Assembly (NCBI RefSeq): GCF_001889065.1
Contig: NZ_LWHB01000014.1
Location: forward strand, 1 to 12,852
DNA length: 12,852 nucleotides
Source of the DNA: Suttonella ornithocola
Lineage (GTDB): Bacteria > Pseudomonadota > Gammaproteobacteria > Cardiobacteriales > Cardiobacteriaceae
Reading direction: 5' to 3'
Shown here: one piece after another, positions 7,201 through 12,852 of the stretch
Position numbering within the stretch: position 1 is the stretch's first letter
Layout of the letters: every line of letters starts with the position of its first letter
Notes under the pieces: generated by a model
What the model saw: only the letters and a program-made list of their open reading frames with translations
Databases searched by the model: none
What the model was told of the DNA's origin: nothing
Position numbers and translations under genes: made by a program

Positions 7201-7773
7201 ATGACTACATTATTGGTTGGACTCGGAAATCCGGGTGATCAATATTCAAAAACCCGCCATAATGCGGGTTTTTGGCTATTAGATGCAATTGCTCAACAGC
7301 AAAACGTACAGTGGAGAGAAGAAAAAAAGTTCTTTGGACTTTATACGAAAATTTTTATTGAAAATCGCCCCGTACATTTATTAAAGCCACAAACCTTTAT
7401 GAACAATAGCGGAAGAAGCGTCAACGCTATTGCGATTTTTTTTCAAATTCCCTCTAATAATATTATTGTTGCGCATGATGAACTAGATTTAGATGAAGGA
7501 ATTTCAAGAATAAAATATAGCGGTGGACATGGCGGACATAATGGCTTAAGAGATATTATTTCAGCATTGAATAGTAAAGATTTCTATCGTATTCGAATTG
7601 GCATTGGACATCCAGGTATACGAAATGAAGTCATCAATTATGTTTTAAAATCTCCAAGCAAAGAAGGCATGCAAAAAATTGAGAATACAATAATTGATGC
7701 AGAAAGAGCTTTTGAGATATTTATAAAAGACGGCTCGGAAAAAGCCATGCACTGGCTGCATAGTAAAAAATAA
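7201..7773 (+). CDS. pth: Peptidyl-tRNA hydrolase
   Basis: Pth cleaves the ester bond of peptidyl-tRNAs that drop off stalled ribosomes, recycling tRNA. The 190-residue frame carries all active-site residues at the E. coli positions: N10 (GLGNPG), H20 (TRHNAG), N68 (FMNNSG), D93 (AHDELDL) and N114 (GGHGGHNGLRDI). The frame is open upstream to 7108 inside rplY, but family homology begins at MTTLLVGLGNPG, so the ATG at 7201 is chosen. There is no clear Shine-Dalgarno site before it; with the rplY stop 10 bases upstream, coupling is likely. Codons 16-25 form a terminator-like hairpin (7248-7273). The gene looks more AT-rich than rplY. Confidence 0.96.
   Translation: MTTLLVGLGNPGDQYSKTRHNAGFWLLDAIAQQQNVQWREEKKFFGLYTKIFIENRPVHLLKPQTFMNNSGRSVNAIAIFFQIPSNNIIVAHDELDLDEGISRIKYSGGHGGHNGLRDIISALNSKDFYRIRIGIGHPGIRNEVINYVLKSPSKEGMQKIENTIIDAERAFEIFIKDGSEKAMHWLHSKK
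7248..7273 (+). other. Terminator-like hairpin inside pth
   Basis: A perfect 10-bp stem, AAAAACCCGC (7248-7257) with GCGGGTTTTT (7264-7273), encloses the loop CATAAT, with a run of T at its 3' edge. It has the geometry of an intrinsic terminator but sits in codons 16-25, across the catalytic TRHNAGF motif. A regulatory role, such as premature termination after rplY, is possible but not shown. Confidence 0.5.
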
Positions 7774-7868
7774 CTTTTTCATTAAACCTTCTATTATCTT
7801 TTAAATAACAATATTTTATAAAAATATAGTGAAAGACCACTAGAATAGCTATGGTGTTAAAATAGATG

Positions 7869-7894
7869 AATAAAGTAAGCACAAATACTTTATT
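7869..7894. repeat. 9-bp inverted repeat in the pth spacer
   Basis: AATAAAGTA and TACTTTATT are separated by 8 bases. There is no T run behind it on either strand, so it is not a classical terminator. Function unknown. Confidence 0.5.
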
Positions 7895-7998
7895 GGAATA
7901 GCAATCTAATTTTTGTAACTCTTTTATTAGCCTTTGATTATACATTTAATCTTATTTAAAGATTATACTTTCTGCTATCAATAAATAATATTTTATTC

Positions 7999-8030
7999 AA
8001 AGATATAGTTAAAAACTAACTATATCTTTT
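7999..8030 (-). terminator. Probable (possibly bidirectional) terminator
   Basis: A 13-bp perfect stem, AAAGATATAGTTA (7999-8011) with TAACTATATCTTT (8017-8029), and a 5-base loop lie just past the stop of the leftward solute-binding protein and between two converging genes. Stem GC is low and the T runs are short on both sides, so efficiency is uncertain. Confidence 0.55.
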
Positions 8031-8045
8031 CCATGCTACTAATAA

Positions 8046-8801
8046 TTAATTGAACCATTTTTTAACTAATCTATCATAACTTCCATCGTTTTTCATTTCA
8101 GATAAAGAGTCATTTACTATTTTTAATAACTCAGACTTATCTTTACTAATAACAAAGCCATAATTATCTTTAGGAAATGAGGTATCCACTTTCGATAATA
8201 AGCCAAACTTCGAATAATTCTTCAGATAAGAGGAAGCAATTGAAGAATCTGCAATCGTAGCAACAACCTCTTTTTTTAAAACATCTTTTACTGTTAGCCA
8301 ACTACTATCTGCATATTGGAGATACCCAGAATCACCATTATTCAATTGAAGAAATAATTTTTCATGCGAAGTATTTTTCTTTACAGAAATTTTTTTTCCT
8401 ACTAAATCATCGATTTTTTCAATAGAAGGATCCATCGTCAAAATAACCACAGGATCTATCTGTAAATAAGAATCACTCATAAAATATTTTTTCTTTCTTT
8501 CTGGTGTAATGCTAATCCCACTAGAAAGTAAATCCGTTTGTCCCTGATCTAAGTCAGTAAATATTTCTTTCCAAGTTTTATAATTATATTTAAAGGTAAC
8601 TCCTGCACGCTTTGCAATTTCATCTAAAACGTCATGCTCAAAACCCTCTACTTCACTTTTTTCTGATAAAAAATTCAGTGGTGCGTAATTCGGCAATGAC
8701 ATTGACACCCTATATTCCGTCGCTTGTACTAATATAAATACGCCTATAAATACGCCAGCACAAACACCCCTAAATAAATTAAAATAAGTCCTTTTTAACA
8801 C
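8046..8801 (-). CDS. Orphan family 3 amino-acid ABC transporter binding protein
   Basis: A 251-residue periplasmic binding protein (SBP_bac_3) that would capture a polar amino acid or similar ligand. A basic N-terminus and hydrophobic stretch end in VQA-T (A27/T28), a signal peptidase I site. C14 is not in a lipobox. The domain-1 start (MSLPNYAPLNFL), the EGFEHDVLDEIAKRAG block, the ligand-carboxylate arginine in SSGISITPERKKKYF (R102), and a ligand-amine acidic residue in ATIADSSIA (D185) follow the family pattern, as does the C-terminal NDGSYDRLVKKWF. The start is GTG with an excellent AAGGAG site 5 bases upstream. No permease or ATPase gene is adjacent, so it must borrow a transporter encoded elsewhere or act as a sensor. 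It interrupts the usual pth-ychF neighbourhood and is probably an acquired insert. The ligand cannot be read from sequence. Confidence 0.9.
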   Translation of the reverse strand: MLKRTYFNLFRGVCAGVFIGVFILVQATEYRVSMSLPNYAPLNFLSEKSEVEGFEHDVLDEIAKRAGVTFKYNYKTWKEIFTDLDQGQTDLLSSGISITPERKKKYFMSDSYLQIDPVVILTMDPSIEKIDDLVGKKISVKKNTSHEKLFLQLNNGDSGYLQYADSSWLTVKDVLKKEVVATIADSSIASSYLKNYSKFGLLSKVDTSFPKDNYGFVISKDKSELLKIVNDSLSEMKNDGSYDRLVKKWFN

Positions 8802-8806
8802 ACTTG

Positions 8807-8812
8807 CTCCTT
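8807..8812 (-). promoter_or_regulatory. Strong ribosome binding site fixing a GTG start
   Basis: AAGGAG on the minus strand lies 5 bases ahead of GTG at 8801-8799. It is the best Shine-Dalgarno match in the window and supports the non-ATG start. Confidence 0.75.
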
Positions 8813-8817
8813 GAGTT

Positions 8818-8851
8818 TAATATTTTATCAGAAAAGACAGATAAAATATTA
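8818..8851. repeat. 12-bp inverted repeat upstream of the binding-protein gene
   Basis: TAATATTTTATC (8818-8829) and GATAAAATATTA (8840-8851) form a perfect 12-bp stem with a 10-base loop. It lies about 17 bases from the GTG of the leftward gene, overlapping where its promoter or leader should be, so it could be an operator or a leader hairpin. This is an inference from position. Confidence 0.6.
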
Positions 8852-8858
8852 TCAACTT

Positions 8859-8890
8859 TATCATCCGCTTTCAAGCGGATGATATTTTCT
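8859..8890 (+). terminator. Terminator-shaped palindrome ahead of ychF
   Basis: TATCATCCGCTT (8859-8870) pairs perfectly over 12 bp with AAGCGGATGATA (8873-8884), with a two-base centre, or a UUCA tetraloop in RNA, followed by TTTTCT. It is shaped as a plus-strand terminator, yet no plus-strand gene ends here: the nearest is pth, 1.1 kb upstream and past the inserted gene. It may be a relic of the old pth end, or an insulator for ychF. Confidence 0.6.
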
Positions 8891-8910
8891 CAAACATCGA
8901 TTTATCTATA

Positions 8911-8939
8911 TGTTTTTTTCCCCATAAATTCGCTATAAT
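8911..8939 (+). promoter_or_regulatory. Probable promoter of the ychF-efp operon
   Basis: A perfect TATAAT at 8934-8939 lies 31 bases before the ychF ATG. The -35 region at the right distance (8911-8916, TGTTTT) is weak. Transcription would start near 8946, giving a 25-base leader with AGGA at 8961-8964. Confidence 0.6.
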
Positions 8940-8970
8940 ATCGCTCATTTTTTGCTTAATAGGAACTTTC

Positions 8971-10062
8971 ATGGGCTTTAATTGTGGAATTGTTGGTTTA
9001 CCAAATGTTGGTAAATCAACCTTATTTAATGCACTAACCAATGCAGAGATTGATGCGCAAAACTATCCATTTTGTACAATCGAACCCAATACCGGTATTG
9101 TTCATGTGCCAGATAATCGATTAAAAGCTTTAGCTAAAATTGTTAACCCTCAACGTGTACTACCTGCCACAATGGAATTTGTGGATATTGCAGGCTTAGT
9201 GGAAGGCGCATCACAAGGAGAAGGATTAGGCAATCAGTTTCTTGCAAATATTCGTGAAACTGATGCAATTGCACAAGTCGTTCGATGCTTTGAAAATGAT
9301 GACGTTGTACACGTTGCCGGTAAAGTTGATCCTTTAGCCGATATTCAAGTGATTGAGTCTGAGCTTATTCTTGCAGACATGGCTAGCTTAGAAAAGGCAC
9401 AACAACGATTAACACGCGTTGCGAAAGGTGGCGATAAAGAAGCTAAATTAAAATTAGATATCATTGCTAAGCTTTTGCCACATTTAGAAGATGGTAAGTT
9501 AGCTCGCACACTTTCATTAACAGAGGAAGAGAAAAAAGCTGCTCGGGAGTTTTTCTTACTCACCATGAAGCCGATGATGTACGTAGCAAATATATCGGAA
9601 GATAACCCTATAAATAATCCACATCTAGCCGCAGTAAAAGCAAAAGCTGCAGAAAGTGATGCTGTCGTTGTAGACGTTTGTGCTGCAATCGAAGCGGAAC
9701 TTTCTCAGCTTGAGCCTGAAGAACAAGCAGAATTACTTGAAGAATATGGTTTAGAAGAACCAGGACTTAATCGTGTTATCCGTGCGGGATATGAATTACT
9801 TGACTTAGGAACATATTTTACCGCTGGTGTGCAAGAAGTTCGAGCATGGACTATTCATAAAAATGCGACTGCACCGCAGGCTGCTGGCGTTATTCATACT
9901 GATTTTGAACGTGGCTTTATTCGCGCAGAAGTCATTGCGTACGATGATTTTATTGCTTGTGGCGGTGAAACTGGCGCAAAAGAAGCTGGAAAATGGCGTT
10001 TAGAAGGCAAAGATTATCACGTCCAAGAAGGGGATGTGATACATTTCCGTTTTAATGTTTAA
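8971..10062 (+). CDS. ychF: Ribosome-associated ATPase YchF (Obg family)
   Basis: YchF/OLA1 is a P-loop NTPase that prefers ATP, binds ribosomes and affects stress responses. The 363-residue length is standard. The G1 loop GLPNVGKST is at 9-17, the switch block NYPFCTIEPNTG at 31-42, and G3 DIAG at 72-75. The G4 position is NISE (207-210) instead of NKxD, the change that gives the family its ATP preference. A coiled-coil insertion covers about 130-200, and a C-terminal TGS domain about 280-363 (FTAGVQEVRAW ... VQEGDVIHFRFNV). The AGGA site is 6 bases before the ATG. efp follows 21 bases downstream with no terminator, so they are cotranscribed. Confidence 0.97.
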   Translation: MGFNCGIVGLPNVGKSTLFNALTNAEIDAQNYPFCTIEPNTGIVHVPDNRLKALAKIVNPQRVLPATMEFVDIAGLVEGASQGEGLGNQFLANIRETDAIAQVVRCFENDDVVHVAGKVDPLADIQVIESELILADMASLEKAQQRLTRVAKGGDKEAKLKLDIIAKLLPHLEDGKLARTLSLTEEEKKAAREFFLLTMKPMMYVANISEDNPINNPHLAAVKAKAAESDAVVVDVCAAIEAELSQLEPEEQAELLEEYGLEEPGLNRVIRAGYELLDLGTYFTAGVQEVRAWTIHKNATAPQAAGVIHTDFERGFIRAEVIAYDDFIACGGETGAKEAGKWRLEGKDYHVQEGDVIHFRFNV

Positions 10063-10083
10063 GTTTTTAACCAAGAGGCATTT

Positions 10084-10653
10084 ATGGCGAATTATTCAAC
10101 CAATGAATTTCGTGGTGGACTAAAAATCATGTTAGATGGCGATCCTTATACAATCGTCGAAAATGAATTTGTTAAACCAGGAAAAGGACAAGCATTTAAC
10201 CGAACAAAAGTTCGTAATTTAAAAACTGGCCGTGTTATTGAACGTACTTTTAAATCTGGTGATACTGTTGAAGTGGCTGATGTCCATGAAACCAATATGC
10301 AATATCTTTATAAAGATGAAGACAATTGGTATTTCATGAATCCAGAAACATTTGAACAACTTCCAGCGCCACAAAGCGCTATTGCTGATGCGGAAAAATG
10401 GCTGCTAGAACAAGATGACTGCACAGTTGTCCTATGGAACGGTAATATTATTAGCGTAACACCGCCTAATTTTGTTGAGCGTAAAATCATTGATACCGAT
10501 CCAGGTTTACGCGGTGATACCTCCGGTGGTGGTGGCAAACCAGCAACTTTAGAAACCGGTGCTGTTGTTCGCGTACCATTATTCCTAAATATTGGGGATA
10601 CTATTCGCGTAGATACTCGCAGCGCGGAATATCTTGGTCGAGCAAAAGACTAA
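10084..10653 (+). CDS. efp: Elongation factor P
   Basis: EF-P binds between the P and E sites and relieves ribosome stalls at consecutive prolines. At 189 residues it has the three expected beta domains. The tip of domain I reads KPGKGQAF with K34, the residue that EpmA/EpmB beta-lysylate in E. coli-type EF-P; this is not the arginine-type loop rhamnosylated by EarP. The C-terminal signature GLRGDTSGGGGKPATLETG is present. An AGAGG ribosome site precedes the ATG. Modification enzymes are not in this window. Confidence 0.97.
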   Translation: MANYSTNEFRGGLKIMLDGDPYTIVENEFVKPGKGQAFNRTKVRNLKTGRVIERTFKSGDTVEVADVHETNMQYLYKDEDNWYFMNPETFEQLPAPQSAIADAEKWLLEQDDCTVVLWNGNIISVTPPNFVERKIIDTDPGLRGDTSGGGGKPATLETGAVVRVPLFLNIGDTIRVDTRSAEYLGRAKD

Positions 10654-10676
10654 TTTAAATATAGGAGGGAAGACTG

Positions 10677-11297
10677 ATGATTGCAATGAAAAGAAGTGCT
10701 TGGTTAATATTTCTGCTAACGCTAGCAGCTTGTGTCACTGTTAACATCTACTTCCCTGCTGCGGCAGCAGAAAAAGCGGCTGATCAGATTATAGAAGACG
10801 TTTGGCATCAGCAAAGCAAAGTCACACCTCAACCAGCCCCTTCGCCCTCTCAAGCGCAAACGCTAAAAGTAAGCTATTTCAAGATACTTCCTAGAGAGTG
10901 GTTAGTTGCACTTTTAAGCACTATTAGCCAAAGCGCTTATGCACAAAGCCCTGATTTCAATGCTAGCTCACCAGAAGTTAGTGCAATTAAAGCTAAAATG
11001 GCATCACGTTTTAATAAACTCAAACCCTATTATGATAATGGCGCTATTGGACTAACAGCCGATGGATATGTTGCCCTTCGGGATGCTGGTACTGTATCAA
11101 TGGCTGATAGAGGAATGGTGCAAAAATTAGTTAATGCCGAAAATGCTGACCGTAAAGCGCTTTATGCTGCTATTGCTAAAGCCAATAACCAACCCAACTG
11201 GGCAGAACAAATCCGACAAATTTTTGCTAAACGCTGGATAGAGCAAGCGCAAAGAGGATGGTGGGTTCAAGCGGGCGGGCGCTGGCAGCAAAAATAA
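10677..11297 (+). CDS. DUF1318 (YdbL-like) lipoprotein
   Basis: A 206-residue envelope protein. The N-terminus is a lipoprotein signal with lipobox LAAC (C19), followed by the conserved VNIYFPAAAAEKAADQIIED block, a Pro/Gln-rich linker (48-62), a second hydrophobic stretch (about 73-88) ending in a signal-peptidase-like AYAQ, and a C-terminal DUF1318 domain (about 97-200: SAIKAKMASRF, LKPYYDNGAIGLTADGYVAL, NADRKALYAAIAKAN). DUF1318 contains E. coli YdbL, encoded with YnbE and YdbH, which help lipid traffic between membranes. No ydbH or ynbE is here, so that role is only a hint. A strong AGGAGG lies 8 bases before the ATG at 10677; a second in-frame ATG at 10686 is less well placed. It is 23 bases after efp and likely cotranscribed. 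Confidence 0.8.
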   Translation: MIAMKRSAWLIFLLTLAACVTVNIYFPAAAAEKAADQIIEDVWHQQSKVTPQPAPSPSQAQTLKVSYFKILPREWLVALLSTISQSAYAQSPDFNASSPEVSAIKAKMASRFNKLKPYYDNGAIGLTADGYVALRDAGTVSMADRGMVQKLVNAENADRKALYAAIAKANNQPNWAEQIRQIFAKRWIEQAQRGWWVQAGGRWQQK

Positions 11298-11342
11298 AAT
11301 ATTGACGCTTTTTATTACTATCACTTTTTCCTTTAGCTCATT

Positions 11343-12122
11343 ATGCTTGACTCTAATATCTTAGTTTTTGACATTGAAACCGTTGCTGATACCGAAGGTT
11401 ATCGTCGATTACATTCTCTGCCTCAAGCAACATCCTATGAAGAACTGCTTGCTTTAATGCAGCAAGAACGGTTAGCTGCTACTGGCACAACCTTTATCCG
11501 TCATCATCTTCAAAAAATTGCTGCCATCTCTCTTTTATGGGTCAATCCTCAAAATATTAAACTTTGGAGTTTGGGACGCAATGGCGAAAATGAGCAAACA
11601 ATTCTTGCACGCTTTTTTGAAGGAATCGATAAATTAACACCAACATTAGTTAGCTGGAACGGAAGTGGCTTTGATTTACCCGTTTTACACTATCGTGCAC
11701 TATTTCATGGCATTAGCGCACCGAGTTATTTTGAAGTCGGCGACAATGATAGAGAAGCACGCTATAACAATTACCTCGGTCGTTTTCATTGGAAGCATAT
11801 TGATATTATGGATGTACTTTCAGGCTATCAAGCAAGAGCTGTCGCACCATTAAACGATATCGCTAAACTTTGTGGTTTACCAGGTAAACTTGATATTGAT
11901 GGTGGCAATGTACAAACGCTTTGGGATGCAAATGAAAAAGAAACCATCTGTGATTACTGTGAAACCGACGTAGCAAATACTTATGGTGTATTTCTGCATT
12001 TCGAGCGTTTACGTGGACGATTAACCGAGCCAGATTTCCAACATCATTACACACAATTTCGCCAATACCTTATGCAAAAAAATCAGCCTCATCTACAAGC
12101 CTTTTTAGACTGCTGGAAATAA
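11343..12122 (+). CDS. 3'-5' exonuclease, PolB-exonuclease-like (DnaQ superfamily)
   Basis: This 259-residue protein has the DEDD exonuclease motifs: Exo I as FDIETVAD (D10, E12), Exo II as SWNGSGFDLPVLHYRAL (N106, D111) and Exo III as YCETDVANTYGVF (Y205, D209). This arrangement is that of the family described as predicted 3'-5' exonucleases related to the PolB exonuclease domain (PF10108). It has no polymerase domain. It would remove nucleotides from DNA or RNA 3' ends, using two metal ions; the substrate is unknown. There is no clear ribosome site before the ATG. The next gene starts one base after its stop, so the pair is translationally coupled. Confidence 0.9.
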   Translation: MLDSNILVFDIETVADTEGYRRLHSLPQATSYEELLALMQQERLAATGTTFIRHHLQKIAAISLLWVNPQNIKLWSLGRNGENEQTILARFFEGIDKLTPTLVSWNGSGFDLPVLHYRALFHGISAPSYFEVGDNDREARYNNYLGRFHWKHIDIMDVLSGYQARAVAPLNDIAKLCGLPGKLDIDGGNVQTLWDANEKETICDYCETDVANTYGVFLHFERLRGRLTEPDFQHHYTQFRQYLMQKNQPHLQAFLDCWK

Positions 12123-12123
12123 T

Positions 12124-12450
12124 ATGCCTCAGAATACCCTAACGAATGCCGTGATTTATCGCGTTCAATTTAAAACAGATAAAAATACCTATGACCTGTT
12201 TGTTCGTCATGTTTATCCATCAGATATGCACGGTTTTATTTGTTTAGAAGAATTTATCTTCGCAGAAGAACAGCAGAGAATTATTGATCCACGCACAGAA
12301 AAGCTTATAGCAGAATTTGGAAATGTCCGAACAACATTTATCCCTTATCATCAAATTATCCGTATTGACCAAGTACATCAAGCAGGTGAAAGTCGTATCT
12401 CCGAAAGCACAGACCCCAGTAACAAAATTCGTCCATTTCCTCAGCTATAA
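12124..12450 (+). CDS. DUF1820 family protein
   Basis: A 108-residue small soluble protein of unknown function. The pattern IYRVQFKTDKNTYDLFVRHVYPSDMHGFI with EEFIF, then AEFGNVRTTFIPYHQIIRIDQV, matches the DUF1820 family as I recall it, common in gammaproteobacteria. The C-terminus is hydrophilic and Ser/Pro-rich. There is no signal peptide, membrane segment or recognisable catalytic motif. It is coupled to the exonuclease with a one-base gap. No strong terminator follows. Confidence 0.8.
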   Translation: MPQNTLTNAVIYRVQFKTDKNTYDLFVRHVYPSDMHGFICLEEFIFAEEQQRIIDPRTEKLIAEFGNVRTTFIPYHQIIRIDQVHQAGESRISESTDPSNKIRPFPQL

Positions 12451-12588
12451 AGCAACTTGTTACACATTAACAAAATAATAAATTACTCTTACTTTAAATA
12501 AAGTTATTGGTAGTGGTTTGAAAAGTATGCTGATCAAACCTAGCCATAATTAATCTAGCTCTAGACTAGCAGAGGTTGGAGAAATCAC
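12451..12588. other. Spacer between DUF1820 gene and transposase remnant
   Basis: No gene is seen. A short TTGTTA/TAACAA stem (12457-12462 and 12468-12473) directly behind the DUF1820 stop lacks a T run. A 7-bp stem, GGTTTGA (12515-12521) with TCAAACC (12534-12540), lies further on. Part of this stretch may be the decayed end of the insertion sequence, but I could not identify its terminal repeat. Confidence 0.45.
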
Positions 12589-12852
12589 TTAATCAAGTTC
12601 CAAAGAGTTCTGATTCCAATGTCACTCGCACTCTTTTAAGTGAAGCTCAAAATTGGCTGTAACACCATTAAACTTGCTCAACCTCCACTTGTAAAGCTCC
12701 AAAAAGACTCAATACCATTGATATGGCAATGCCCATGAGCAAACTCGTTATTGCCATGGTTTACTCTAAAATGTTTCGCATAGCTATAGTAAAATCACTT
12801 ATAATCCAATCTATCCAAAGCAGATATAAAGAACAACTTGTAGTAGAATTAT
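12589..12852 (-). pseudogene. Decayed IS1595/IS1016-type transposase fragment
   Basis: Translating the minus strand from about 12790 gives YAKHFRVNHGNNEF, then HCHINGIESFWSF. After a one-base slip (near 12693-12697) it continues RLSKFNGVTANFELHLKECE, a TGA stop, then HWN and a terminal stop at 12591-12589. HINGIESFW and the KFNG...LHLKECEW pattern are diagnostic of the C-terminal part of DDE transposases of the IS1595 family (ISXO2-like fold). One frameshift and at least one internal stop make it nonfunctional; upstream of about 12790 homology fades and further stops occur. The element probably continues beyond the right edge. The plus-strand reading frames here are shadows. Confidence 0.8.

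Larger units (their letters stand above)
7774..8045. other. AT-rich convergent spacer with hairpins, no gene
   Basis: These 272 bases lie between the ends of pth and the leftward solute-binding protein. I see no credible gene. The spacer holds three inverted repeats: ATATTTT/AAAATAT (7811-7827), AATAAAGTA (7869-7877) with TACTTTATT (7886-7894), and a 13-bp stem at 7999-8029. The composition is markedly AT-rich. Confidence 0.6.

Noticed and set aside
7721..7945. Minus-strand 74-residue frame with a hydrophobic middle, faintly like an IS transposase tail
   Set aside because: It overlaps the end of pth, lacks any family motif I can name, and its hydrophobicity follows from AT-rich codons.
7822..8025. 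Second TA-type mini-element between TATAGTGAAAG and ACTAACTATA
   Set aside because: Only the first six bases of the two ends agree, and the right end is part of the 13-bp terminator stem.
11302..11330. TTGACG as a -35 box for the exonuclease gene
   Set aside because: No acceptable -10 sequence lies 15-19 bases downstream; read-through from the DUF1318 gene is simpler.
12723..12852. Plus-strand open frame at the right edge with several Met codons
   Set aside because: It is antisense to legible transposase remains and has no ribosome site or recognisable motif.
1..12852. CRISPR array, prophage, toxin-antitoxin or defence system
   Set aside because: No spaced direct repeats, phage genes, or small paired toxin-antitoxin frames are visible on either strand.

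Overview
The window looks like a chromosomal housekeeping region of an AT-rich gammaproteobacterium. The gene order prfA-hemA / TPR protein-lolB / tRNA-Gln-prs-rplY-pth / ychF matches, from memory, the hemA-lolB-prs-pth neighbourhood of Pseudomonas, and efp, a DUF1318 protein, a PolB-type exonuclease and a DUF1820 protein follow. The low GC, the compact genes and the scarred edges would suit a Cardiobacteriales-like lineage (Dichelobacter, Suttonella, Wohlfahrtiimonas), but this placement is an inference from gene order and composition only.

Layout. Positions 1-2969 are read leftward: hemA (glutamyl-tRNA reductase), then prfA (RF1) 9 bases further on, then a decayed DUF606/YdcZ-type small membrane transporter that overlaps the prfA stop codon by one base. 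That transporter carries a frameshift and a 92-bp miniature inverted-repeat element flanked by TA duplications. A new reading frame with a good ribosome site starts at 28 and runs off the left edge, where prmC would classically be. Positions 3023-7773 are read rightward: an exported TPR protein (LbcA-like), lolB, tRNA-Gln(TTG), prs, rplY and pth. ispE, expected between lolB and the tRNA, is not there. Positions 7774-8970 are an accessory insert between pth and ychF: a hairpin-rich AT-rich spacer, a leftward orphan family 3 solute-binding protein, and two strong adjacent palindromes. Positions 8971-12450 are read rightward: ychF, efp, a DUF1318 lipoprotein, a DnaQ/PolB-like exonuclease and a DUF1820 protein. 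Positions 12451-12852 hold no intact gene but include a clear decayed fragment of an IS1595/IS1016-type transposase on the minus strand.

How the genes fit together. Most are translation-linked: GluTR consumes Glu-tRNA for heme, RF1 ends translation at UAA/UAG, Pth recycles peptidyl-tRNA, L25 binds 5S rRNA, EF-P rescues polyproline stalls, YchF is a ribosome-associated ATPase, and Prs makes PRPP for nucleotides. LolB and the TPR protein belong to envelope biogenesis and quality control.

No complete undescribed system is visible. The most interesting signals are structural: the TA-flanked, Correia-like mini-element whose removal exactly restores the reading frame; a terminator-shaped hairpin inside the first codons of pth; an intrinsic terminator 16 bases ahead of the rplY start codon; paired palindromes upstream of ychF; and an LbcA-like protein that has lost its lipid anchor site.
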